The notes below the pieces were generated by a model that worked only from the letters and a program-made list of their open reading frames with translations, made no database searches and was not told the origin of the DNA. A DNA stretch of 9,952 nucleotides from Cyanothece sp. UBA12306 (GTDB taxonomy: Bacteria > Cyanobacteriota > Cyanobacteriia > Cyanobacteriales > Microcystaceae). The translations under genes were made by a program, and so were the position numbers. The DNA is taken from NCBI GenBank assembly GCA_003448685.1, contig DLXW01000356.1:20443-30394 (forward strand), read 5' to 3'. Below, piece after piece: positions 1-6,113 of this stretch (position 1 is the stretch's first letter; each line of letters begins with the position of its first letter).

Positions 1-86
1 AGCCCGTACAGAAGTAGTTTTTGTAACGGGGATTTAAGCCCCGCCACAAAAACTATTCGCCTTAAAAAGCCAGGTTTTAGACCCAA
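1..86. repeat. Left arm of a long inverted repeat flanking the RND gene
   Basis: Positions 1-86 match the reverse complement of 3536-3621 at about 77 of 86 bases, aligned by eye without gaps. The arm contains a hairpin: CGGGG at 27-31 pairs with CCCCG at 39-43 around a 7-nt loop. The arm begins at the window edge, so its true outer end is unseen. Similarity stops soon after position 86. No open reading frame or transposase lies in it, so it looks like a dispersed non-coding repeat. Whether it is mobile cannot be told from this window. Confidence 0.85.
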
Positions 87-169
87 TAATTTCGATAAAA
101 ATAGTTAGATGTATGGCAATATCGAGTGAAAAAATATCGATTCTAATAGAATTAAAAATCAGTAATTTG

Positions 170-199
170 TTGTCAAGACTTTGTCTTAGTTTCCATAAG
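170..199 (+). promoter_or_regulatory. Possible promoter with palindromic operator upstream of the RND gene
   Basis: TTGTCA (170-175) resembles a -35 box. CATAAG (194-199, only 4 of 6 consensus bases) lies 18 nt downstream as a weak -10. Between them is a 5-3-5 palindrome, AAGAC-TTT-GTCTT (175-187), placed where a repressor could block RNA polymerase. A second 5-3-5 palindrome, ATTCT-AAT-AGAAT (140-152), and a direct repeat of AATATCGA (118-125, 133-140) lie further upstream. Local regulator sites are common for efflux pumps, but this assignment is pattern-based. Confidence 0.25.
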
Positions 200-278
200 T
201 TTAAAAAAATATTTCATCCCTATTTCATAATCATCTGTCACCGTATCAATAAATAGCCAATGTTGACTAATTGTATTG

Positions 279-3200
279 ATGAACACCTTCTTCACTCGGT
301 GGTCTATTCGTAACCCTGTTATTACTCTTGCCCTTTATATGGGGGTAATCATTCTTTGCGTACTGACCTTAATTTTAATTCCTGTGCGGATGATGCCTTA
401 TGTACAGAGTCCTTTGGTTGCAGTCATCACTATGGCATCGGGACAAACTCCCACAGAAGTGGAAACCCACATCAGTAAACCTATTGAACAACGGTTGACG
501 GTACTCGATGGGGTACGGTTTATCAGATCTAGTTCTCAACAAGATATGTCCCTTGTCACCATTCAATTTGCTTGGGGTGGGGATATTGATAATGCGGTAC
601 AAGAAGTCCAAAGTGTGATGAAGGCAGCCGAAGGTGATTTACCGTTAGATGGCATTAACACTCGTTCTTACTGGGTTCTGCCTATTGATCCCCTAAATCG
701 TCCGGTTTTGACTTTAGCGTTGAAAGGGGAAGGTTGGGACTCGGTACAGTTGCGCGAATTTGCCGATAATACCTTAGTCGATCGCCTGACACAAATAACG
801 GATGTGCAAGCGGTGTCTATTTTTGGGGGATATCGACGACAATTACAAGTGATCGTAGATCGTCAGAAGTTGGCTGCTTATGGGTTATCTATTTTGGATG
901 TACGGGACACTATTGATAATAATAATGTGAGTCAAGGCGCGGGAGTCTTAACACGAGGCGATCAAGAAATTTTAGTTAGGGCAGATGATCGCGCTTTAAA
1001 TGCCCAAATGGTGCGAGATTATCCCCTTTATGAGATGGGAGGAAAAATTGTTTACGTTAGGGATGTAGCTGAGGTTAAGGATACTTATGAAGAAAAACGC
1101 AGTGGTTATCGTTACAATGGTCAGTCAGCATTAGCTGTAAATGTGATTCAAAAACCGGATTCTAGTTCCCCCAAAGTAATAGAAAGGGTGCGTAAAGAAT
1201 TAGCCAAAATTGAGGCACAATATCCAGGTATTGAGTTTCAAGAAGCTTATGATAATTCTTTTTTAGTTGAGTTAATTAAAGATAGTACCACTGGAGAGCT
1301 TTTAATTAGTATTCTCTTGGCAGGAATTGTTATTTTAGTCTTTTTAGAAGATTTTCGGGCAACAGCTATTGTCATGATTTCTATTCCCATGTCGTTAGCT
1401 TTATCGATGCTTCCTTTTATTCCTATTTCTATGTCGTTAAATTCGTCTACTTTGGTGGGAATGATGATGGCTATTGGAAAATTAGTCGATGATTCTATTA
1501 TTGTGATTGATTCGATAGATCGCCATCTAAAGTTAGGAAAAAGCCCGAAAAAAGCAGCCATAGAAGGTACGGGAGAGGTTTTTTTAGCTAGTGCAGCAGC
1601 CAGTTGTGTCATGATTGCTGCTTTGTTACCGACTATTTTAGCGGGGGGGTTAACTGGATTAATGTTTGTCGGTTTGGTCTATCCGATGGTGTTTGCTTTT
1701 ATATCATCTTTGTTAGTTTCGATTACCTTAATTCCCCTATTAGCTGCATTTTTCTTAAAACCTCTTGGCAAAACCAAAAATCAAAAAAAGACTTGGTTAC
1801 AATGGTTGCTAAGTCCCTTTCATTATGGCTTTATTGCCCTAGAAAAAGGTTACAGTTGGTTATTAGATATTAGTTTAAAAAATAGAGAAATTACTTTAGC
1901 TATAGCAGGTGCATTTATTTTTTTAGCCTTTTCACTATATCCGTTTATTCCTCAAGAAATGATGCCATTGGGCGACTCAGGACAGTTTATGGCAACCCTG
2001 GAATTAGAACCTGGGGTATCTTTTCAAAGAACCGATGAAACAGCCAAACAATTTGAAAATATTATCTTAGAACAGCCAGAAATTGATAAAGTTTCTTCAG
2101 AAATTGGCTTTGAATTTACTCGCAATAGTACCTATTTTAGTGCTTATAGTATGGGTGGGGTTAACGCTGCATCCATGATCGTCACCCTCAAACCCTTGGG
2201 AGAACGACAACGGGATATTTGGCAAGTTATGGATGCAATAGAGGCTAAAGCTAAGGCAACTATTCCAGGGTTACGACGCATTGCCATGAAGGAGATGGGA
2301 GTTGATGTGATGGCTACCTCTGCTGCACCGATTCAAATCGCGGTTTATGGGGAAGATTTAGATACTTTACACGGTTTAGCCGAAAAAGTGCTAACTATCG
2401 CCCAAAATAATCCCGATATCGTCATGACGCACACCAGTTCTAGTTTAAACCAACCCGAATATCAATTAAAGATTGATCGCCGTCGGGCCCAAGAATTAGG
2501 ATTAACCTTAGACATGGTTTCAGAACAGGCTAAATATGCTTTAAATGGGGGTTATACCCGTAGTTTTTATAATCGGCCTAATTTACGGCAAAATACGATT
2601 TTAGTCCGCTATAATCAGCAAAATCGAGGTAATTTCCAAGACTTAGCCTCTACTTACATCACTACCCCCAACGGGGAACAAGTCCCCTTGTCAATGGTGG
2701 CAAGGTTAGAACCGAGTCAAGGGCCAACCTTAGTCGAACGAGTCAATGGTCGTCGGGTGGTCTATGTCAATGGCTTCTATCGTAAGCGTAATCCGGCTTC
2801 GATGAATTTGTCAATGGCGATCGCTATGCAAGCAGCAGAAGAGATCACTTTTCCCCCTGGTTATGGGTTAGACTCCATGGGAGATATGACAGATATGATG
2901 ATCGAATTTGATCGCTTATTAAAAGGTTTAGTGGTTTCTTTAGTGTTAATTTACCTTATTTTAGTCATTCAATTTGGCTCATTTATTCAACCTTTAGTGA
3001 TGATGTTATCAATTCCTTTAGAATTAGTCGGGGTATTTGGGGCGTTATTATTAGCCAAACAAACCTTGTCTACTGTTTCTATTTTAGGCATTATTATTCT
3101 ATCAGGAATTGCTGTTTCTTCGGCTATTTTATTATTAGAATTAATTTTGACTAAACGTCAAGAAGGGGTTCCGAGAATGCAGGCCATTCGAGAGTCTGGC

Positions 3201-3443
3201 CCTGTCAGATTAAAAGCCATTTTTATGACCACATTAACTACTATGATTGTAGTAGTAAGATTAGCCTTTTATCCTGAGACGGGAATGGATGCTTATTCCC
3301 CTATTGCTACGGTTATTTTAGGGGGGTTAACGGTGTCAACCTTATTAACTTTAATTGTTATTCCTGTGGTTTATACTTTTGTTGATGACTTTATTGTGGG
3401 TGTCAAAAAGTTAACAAGAAAAATGAAGAAAATTAAAGCATAA
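279..3443 (+). CDS. RND family efflux transporter permease subunit
   Basis: Inner-membrane pump protein of the resistance-nodulation-division superfamily (AcrB/MexB/CusA fold), normally a proton-driven trimer exporting drugs, metals or other toxicants through a periplasmic adaptor and outer-membrane channel. At 1054 residues it has the family's usual length. The layout is classical: TM1 near residues 12-34, a large periplasmic loop, a first TM bundle from about 330, TM7 near 537-560, a second loop, and the last TM bundle from about 880. The TM4 motif GKLVDDSIIVID keeps the proton-relay Asp pair (D404, D405). In TM10 the motif reads VSSAILLLE, with Ser947 where AcrB has Lys940. The C-terminal RLKAIFMTTLTT segment is otherwise typical. 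ATG 279 is preferred over the TTG three bases upstream; neither has a clear ribosome-binding site. No adaptor or outer-membrane gene is visible downstream. Substrate unknown. Confidence 0.95.
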   Translation: MNTFFTRWSIRNPVITLALYMGVIILCVLTLILIPVRMMPYVQSPLVAVITMASGQTPTEVETHISKPIEQRLTVLDGVRFIRSSSQQDMSLVTIQFAWGGDIDNAVQEVQSVMKAAEGDLPLDGINTRSYWVLPIDPLNRPVLTLALKGEGWDSVQLREFADNTLVDRLTQITDVQAVSIFGGYRRQLQVIVDRQKLAAYGLSILDVRDTIDNNNVSQGAGVLTRGDQEILVRADDRALNAQMVRDYPLYEMGGKIVYVRDVAEVKDTYEEKRSGYRYNGQSALAVNVIQKPDSSSPKVIERVRKELAKIEAQYPGIEFQEAYDNSFLVELIKDSTTGELLISILLAGIVILVFLEDFRATAIVMISIPMSLALSMLPFIPISMSLNSSTLVGMMMAIGKLVDDSIIVIDSIDRHLKLGKSPKKAAIEGTGEVFLASAAASCVMIAALLPTILAGGLTGLMFVGLVYPMVFAFISSLLVSITLIPLLAAFFLKPLGKTKNQKKTWLQWLLSPFHYGFIALEKGYSWLLDISLKNREITLAIAGAFIFLAFSLYPFIPQEMMPLGDSGQFMATLELEPGVSFQRTDETAKQFENIILEQPEIDKVSSEIGFEFTRNSTYFSAYSMGGVNAASMIVTLKPLGERQRDIWQVMDAIEAKAKATIPGLRRIAMKEMGVDVMATSAAPIQIAVYGEDLDTLHGLAEKVLTIAQNNPDIVMTHTSSSLNQPEYQLKIDRRRAQELGLTLDMVSEQAKYALNGGYTRSFYNRPNLRQNTILVRYNQQNRGNFQDLASTYITTPNGEQVPLSMVARLEPSQGPTLVERVNGRRVVYVNGFYRKRNPASMNLSMAIAMQAAEEITFPPGYGLDSMGDMTDMMIEFDRLLKGLVVSLVLIYLILVIQFGSFIQPLVMMLSIPLELVGVFGALLLAKQTLSTVSILGIIILSGIAVSSAILLLELILTKRQEGVPRMQAIRESGPVRLKAIFMTTLTTMIVVVRLAFYPETGMDAYSPIATVILGGLTVSTLLTLIVIPVVYTFVDDFIVGVKKLTRKMKKIKA

Positions 3444-3450
3444 TCTGTAG

Positions 3451-3507
3451 GGTGGGCAAAGGTTGATAATTTATTTTTTCTTTAGTATCAATTAAGATTT
3501 GCCCACC
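3451..3507 (+). terminator. Hairpin just after the RND stop codon, terminator-like or repeat element
   Basis: GGTGGGCAAA (3451-3460) pairs perfectly with TTTGCCCACC (3498-3507). Inside the loop, TTGATA (3463-3468) can pair with TATCAA (3486-3491), giving a long interrupted stem. It starts 7 nt after the TAA. There is no T-tract after the 3' arm, so it is not a textbook intrinsic terminator. It could equally protect the mRNA 3' end or be a copy of a GGTGGGCA-type dispersed repeat. Confidence 0.5.
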
Positions 3508-3535
3508 ATTGTAACTATTATTTTTATCAGAAAAA

Positions 3536-3621
3536 TTGGGTTTAAAACCTGGCTTTTTAAAGCGAAAAGTTTTTGGGGCGAGGCTTAAATCCTCGTCACA
3601 AAAACAACTTCTGTAGGGGCT
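3536..3621. repeat. Right arm of the long inverted repeat flanking the RND gene
   Basis: This is the reverse complement of 1-86 with about nine differences. The internal hairpin is kept: CGAGG (3579-3583) with CCTCG (3591-3595). The middle G-C pair of the left copy is an A-T pair here, so both halves of the pair changed together. The arm runs straight into the 12-bp foldback at 3613-3641. Confidence 0.85.
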
Positions 3622-3641
3622 TAATAATATTAAGCCCCTAC
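3613..3641. repeat. Perfect 12-bp foldback at the outer edge of the right repeat arm
   Basis: GTAGGGGCTTAA (3613-3624) pairs without mismatch with TTAAGCCCCTAC (3630-3641) around the 5-nt loop TAATA. The first nine bases are shared with the long repeat arm, so the foldback may be the real end of that element. No T-tract follows, which argues against a simple terminator. Confidence 0.75.
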
Positions 3642-3661
3642 TGAATTCTGACTTCTGACTT
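3641..3661. repeat. Three heptad repeats (CTGAATT/CTGACTT)
   Basis: The units CTGAATT, CTGACTT and CTGACTT follow each other with 7-bp period, starting inside the end of the preceding foldback. Heptanucleotide tandem repeats in intergenic DNA are known in cyanobacteria as STRR sequences. Confidence 0.6.
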
Positions 3662-3730
3662 GGCGACTTCGTTAACTTCCCCCTCTACCATTAAAGATTA
3701 AAGAATTGACTCCTGCTTAAAAGACAGGAA

Positions 3731-3770
3731 ATTGAGATTGAAGATTGAAGATATTAACTTATTGTAGATT
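3731..3770. repeat. Heptad repeats in the GAGATTG orientation
   Basis: GAGATTG (3734-3740) and AAGATTG (3741-3747) form a 7-bp-period block. ATTGTAGATT (3761-3770) is the exact reverse complement of AATCTACAAT at 3855-3864. The block is therefore the opposite-strand counterpart of the CAATCTC array about 70 nt downstream, and the two could pair into a large foldback. An additional pairing, AAAAGACA (3719-3726) with TGTCTTTT (3825-3832), lies beside them. Confidence 0.55.
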
Positions 3771-3832
3771 AAAGGAGTGTAGAAGAGAGCGATTTTCCCC
3801 TTCTTGAAAGACTTGGGGAACCTGTGTCTTTT

Positions 3833-3867
3833 CAATCTCCAATCTCCAATCTCCAATCTACAATCTT
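3833..3867. repeat. Five tandem heptads of CAATCTC
   Basis: The units are CAATCTC three times, then CAATCTA and CAATCTT, with strict 7-bp spacing and no interruption. The rest of the spacer up to the next gene holds only a small hairpin, ACTTAA (3961-3966) with TTAAGT (3972-3977). I see no convincing promoter there. Confidence 0.8.
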
Positions 3868-4046
3868 CGGTCAATGAAAGTAAAATTAGTAATGCAAAGT
3901 CTATTATCGATCATCATGTAAACAGGACAATTAATATGCTACACTTTTGCTGGTAAAGCCACTTAATCTTGTTAAGTTAAACAAATGGGTTTGCTTAAAT
4001 TAAAAAAGTGACATCTACTCAATTAGCAGAAGAAGGAATCTATTCC

Positions 4047-4547
4047 ATGAGTGACTTAATTGCTATTGCCTACGACAATGAATTTAAAGCCGAAGAAGTG
4101 CGTCTTACACTAGCCAAACTTCAAAAAGAACACTTGATTGAACTTGAAGATGCGGCAGTAGTTGTGAAAAACAAAGAGGGGAAAGTTCAACTGAAGCAAG
4201 CCATCAATTTGACGGCTGCAGGAGCCGCTAGCGGAAGTTTCTGGGGATTACTAATTGGGACACTATTTTTCGCTCCTCTTTTGGGAGCGGCTGTTGGTGC
4301 TGCTAGTGGAGCCCTCAGTGGTGCTTTAAGTGATATAGGGGTTGATGATGATTTTATGAAAGAACTCGGAGAAACTCTTCAACCAGAAACATCAGCTTTG
4401 TTTGTCTTAGTTCGTAAAGTTACCCCCGATAAAGTGCTTGAAGAAATTTCTCCTTATGGTGGTAAAGTTCTCAGGACTTCTCTAACCAAAGACAAGGAAG
4501 AAGAATTACAAGCGGTTCTGACTAACCGAGGCATTACTGTTTCATAA
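4047..4547 (+). CDS. DUF1269 family membrane protein
   Basis: A 166-residue protein resembling the DUF1269 family, whose function is not known. The N-terminal half (MSDLIAIAYDNEFKAEEV) is a soluble region. Residues 56-96 form a Gly/Ala-rich hydrophobic hairpin (GSFWGLLIGTLFF, then LLGAAVGAASGALSGAL) with the small-residue spacing of glycine zippers, likely to enter or cross the membrane. The C-terminal part (ELGETLQPETSALFVLVRK) is strongly family-like. I chose ATG 4047 because GAAGGA (4032-4037) sits 9 nt upstream as a ribosome-binding site and homologues I recall begin MSDLIAIAYD. The same frame is open to a GTG at 4008, which would give 179 residues but has no such site. It probably has its own transcript, since hairpin-rich DNA precedes it and another hairpin follows. 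Confidence 0.85.
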   Translation: MSDLIAIAYDNEFKAEEVRLTLAKLQKEHLIELEDAAVVVKNKEGKVQLKQAINLTAAGAASGSFWGLLIGTLFFAPLLGAAVGAASGALSGALSDIGVDDDFMKELGETLQPETSALFVLVRKVTPDKVLEEISPYGGKVLRTSLTKDKEEELQAVLTNRGITVS

Positions 4548-4560
4548 GCTTGGCCAATTT

Positions 4561-4581
4561 GAGGTAAGCTTAGCTTACCTC
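4561..4581 (+). terminator. Perfect hairpin after the DUF1269 gene
   Basis: GAGGTAAGC (4561-4569) pairs with GCTTACCTC (4573-4581) around the 3-nt loop TTA, starting 13 nt after the stop codon. The stem is strong for this AT-rich DNA, but no T-run follows. It could be a terminator of the atypical kind or a 3'-end stabiliser. Confidence 0.45.
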
Positions 4582-4670
4582 TAAACCTGAGTTCGATCTA
4601 AGGATCTTGGTAGACAACTTATCAAAATTAGGAGTCTGGCAACCGAAGATTCCCTCGTTGAAAAAATCAT

Positions 4671-4705
4671 AACTCTGAACTCTGAATTCTGAACTCCGAA
4701 CTCAC
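4671..4705. repeat. Five heptad repeats (AACTCTG variants)
   Basis: The units AACTCTG, AACTCTG, AATTCTG, AACTCCG and AACTCAC follow in exact 7-bp register between the DUF1269 gene and the small membrane protein gene. The unit differs from the CAATCTC array upstream, so period rather than sequence is what the arrays share. Confidence 0.75.
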
Positions 4706-4734
4706 GTTCTAAGGTTTGATTATGATGGTTAAAA

Positions 4735-4992
4735 ATGATGAAAGAAACCTTGTTGACTTGGCTCAATCGTTTATTAATGGCTGATGTATTTCTGGTCTTC
4801 TTTGGGTTTTTCTGGTTTGCTGCGGCAGTTATCGGAAAATCAGTCGGAATTTCTCTAGGATTTGATTTATGGTACCAATTATGGCAACCCTTATTTAATC
4901 CAGCGATCGCCATTCTTTTCTTAGGAGCAATTCTCAGTTGGTTAATTAACAAAATCTCTCAAACCCTAGACAAATCCCAATCTAATCCTTGA
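4735..4992 (+). CDS. Small two-helix membrane protein, function unknown
   Basis: An 85-residue protein that I do not recognise as a named family. It has two clear hydrophobic segments, about residues 15-34 (ADVFLVFFGFFWFAAAVIG) and 55-72 (NPAIAILFLGAILSWLI), joined by a linker with several aromatic residues (FDLWYQLWQPLF). The tail is short, polar and lysine-containing. The pattern fits an integral membrane protein with both ends on the same side. ATG 4735 and ATG 4738 are adjacent possible starts; neither has an obvious ribosome-binding site. A HIP1 site (4903-4910) lies inside the gene. It precedes rpe by 126 nt, and since rpe has its own promoter candidate the two need not be functionally linked. 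Overlapping reading frames on the other strand lack these features. Confidence 0.7.
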   Translation: MMKETLLTWLNRLLMADVFLVFFGFFWFAAAVIGKSVGISLGFDLWYQLWQPLFNPAIAILFLGAILSWLINKISQTLDKSQSNP

Positions 4993-5023
4993 ATGAAGCA
5001 GAAGAAAGAAAATAGTTTAATTG

Positions 5024-5051
5024 TTGACTGATGACTGTTTACTGCTATGAT
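5024..5051 (+). promoter_or_regulatory. Sigma-70-type promoter of rpe, overlapping heptad repeats
   Basis: TTGACT (5024-5029, 5 of 6 consensus) and TATGAT (5046-5051, 5 of 6) are separated by 16 nt. Transcription would start near 5058 and leave a leader of about 60 nt before the rpe ATG. The -35 box is part of a 7-bp-period repeat: TTGACTG, ATGACTG, TTTACTG (5024-5044). Confidence 0.6.
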
Positions 5052-5118
5052 GAGGAAAATTCTAAAGACTTTGTTAATATCCACACCATAAGCGATCCTT
5101 CGCAGAGAAACACAAGTT

Positions 5119-5820
5119 ATGAGCCAATCCACTAAACCCATTGTTATTGCCCCTTCAATCCTCTCAGCTGACTTCAGTCGCTTAGGAGAAGAAATCCAAG
5201 CTGTAGATCAAGCTGGAGCCGACTGGATTCATGTTGATGTCATGGATGGTCGTTTTGTTCCCAATATCACCATCGGTCCATTAATTGTTAGTGCTATTCG
5301 TCCCTATACCCAAAAGCCTTTGGATGTCCATTTAATGATTGTGGAACCCGAAAAGTACGTAGCTGACTTTGCGAAAGCAGGTGCTGATATCATTTCCGTC
5401 CATGCTGAACATAATGCTTCTCCTCACTTACATCGTACCCTGGGCCAAATCAAGGAACTAGGCAAGAAAGCTGGTGTAGTTCTCAATCCTTCTACTCCCC
5501 TCGAATTAATCGAGTATACCCTAGAACTTTGCGATTTAGTCCTCATTATGAGTGTTAATCCTGGTTTTGGTGGCCAAAGCTTCATTCCTGCTGTTGTTGA
5601 AAAAATTCGCAAACTTCGTCAAATGTGTGATGAGCGCGGACTCGATCCTTGGATTGAAGTAGATGGCGGTTTGAAAACTGGAAATACTTGGCAAGTTTTG
5701 GAAGTGGGTGCTAATGCGATCGTTGCTGGCTCAGCAGTATTTAAAGCTCCTGACTATGCTGAAGCTATTGAAGGAATTCGTAATAGCAAACGTCCTGAAC
5801 GTGAGTTAGTCACTGCTTAA
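5119..5820 (+). CDS. rpe: Ribulose-phosphate 3-epimerase
   Basis: Interconverts D-ribulose 5-phosphate and D-xylulose 5-phosphate in the cytosol. In a cyanobacterium it serves both the Calvin cycle and the oxidative pentose phosphate pathway. The 233-residue protein is a complete TIM barrel of normal family length. Signature motifs are all present: APSILSADF (residues 11-19, with Ser13), WIHVDVMDG (36-44, with metal ligand His38 and catalytic/metal Asp40), DVHLMI (69-74, metal ligand His71), the phosphate-binding loop [11 protein letters not shown] (146-156), and EVDGG (180-184, with catalytic/metal Asp182). The divalent metal and the two-Asp mechanism are known for the family. ATG 5119 gives the usual N-terminus; a Shine-Dalgarno site is weak or absent. 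A promoter (5024-5051) and an intrinsic terminator (5849-5875) indicate a monocistronic unit. Confidence 0.97.
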   Translation: MSQSTKPIVIAPSILSADFSRLGEEIQAVDQAGADWIHVDVMDGRFVPNITIGPLIVSAIRPYTQKPLDVHLMIVEPEKYVADFAKAGADIISVHAEHNASPHLHRTLGQIKELGKKAGVVLNPSTPLELIEYTLELCDLVLIMSVNPGFGGQSFIPAVVEKIRKLRQMCDERGLDPWIEVDGGLKTGNTWQVLEVGANAIVAGSAVFKAPDYAEAIEGIRNSKRPERELVTA

Positions 5821-5848
5821 ATTTAATTAACACTATCTATATTTCCCC

Positions 5849-5875
5849 AGGCGATTATTGCGATCGCCTTTTTTT
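5849..5875 (+). terminator. Intrinsic terminator of rpe containing a HIP1 site
   Basis: AGGCGAT (5849-5855) pairs with ATCGCCT (5863-5869) around a 7-nt loop, and a run of seven T (5869-5875) follows directly. It lies 28 nt past the rpe stop codon. The 3' arm overlaps a complete GCGATCGC palindrome (5860-5867). Confidence 0.9.
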
Positions 5876-6005
5876 GTGGTAATTTATTTAGTTGATATAG
5901 CAGTCGCCAAGGTGGTTAGGACAGAATTTGGCTCTTAAACCCTTGTACTAAGCGAGTTTTACTTCTGATACCAAATCCGCTTATTTTAGTAGAGTAAAGT
6001 TTTTT

Positions 6006-6050
6006 CTCCGAAGCTCCCTGCTCCGAAGCTCCCTGCTCCGAAGCTCTGAG
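6006..6050. repeat. Three tandem 15-bp repeats
   Basis: CTCCGAAGCTCCCTG occurs at 6006-6020 and again at 6021-6035 with no difference. A third, diverged copy (CTCCGAAGCTCTGAG) fills 6036-6050. The array sits inside the nested inverted repeat of the MITE-like element. Confidence 0.85.
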
Positions 6051-6090
6051 GCTTGATTTGATACAATACTATCTAAAGCGGACTTGGTAT

Positions 6091-6104
6091 GACTTCTGAC
6101 TTCT
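6091..6104. repeat. Two heptads of GACTTCT at the right end of the MITE-like element
   Basis: GACTTCT is repeated twice in tandem. The same word in another register (CTGACTT) forms the heptads at 3648-3661, so this is one of the few repeat units shared between two intergenic regions here. Confidence 0.5.
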
Positions 6105-6113
6105 GCTATATTA

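Larger units (their letters stand above)
5898..6108. mobile_element. MITE-like element with TA-flanked terminal inverted repeats
   Basis: TAGCAG (5898-5903) at the left end is the reverse complement of CTGCTA (6103-6108) at the right end, and both are flanked outside by TA (5896-5897, 6109-6110). The full outer match with the flanks is 9 bp (ATATAGCAG/CTGCTATAT). A second, nested inverted repeat, 5968-5982 with 6076-6090, matches at 14 of 15 bases (ATACCAAATCCGCTT against AAGCGGACTTGGTAT). The element is about 211 bp and has no coding capacity. A TA target duplication is what IS630/Tc1-type transposases make, so a non-autonomous relative is a reasonable guess. It fills almost the entire gap between two convergent genes. 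Confidence 0.5.

Noticed and set aside
1..278. A tRNA or small RNA gene in the GC-rich hairpin near the left edge
   Set aside because: No cloverleaf pattern; the structure is explained by the repeat arm, which recurs at 3536-3621.
1247..1873. Open frames on both strands inside the RND gene (121 codons minus strand, 89 codons plus strand)
   Set aside because: They are overlapped by a strongly family-like RND protein and show no motifs; they follow from its codon pattern.
3874..3921. A 15-residue open frame (ATG to TAA) between the heptad array and the DUF1269 gene
   Set aside because: No ribosome-binding site, no recognisable motif, and frames this short are expected by chance in AT-rich DNA.
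4008..4046. GTG start for the DUF1269 protein adding 13 residues
   Set aside because: The internal ATG 4047 has a well-placed GAAGGA and gives the family-like N-terminus; the GTG has no ribosome-binding site. It remains possible.
3641..4705. The tandem heptads considered as a possible CRISPR array
   Set aside because: Units are 7 bp with no unique spacers, and no cas gene is present.
4581..4952. A 123-codon open frame on the minus strand
   Set aside because: It runs across the heptad repeats and antisense to the small membrane protein, has no domain-like pattern, and the plus-strand frame has clear membrane helices.
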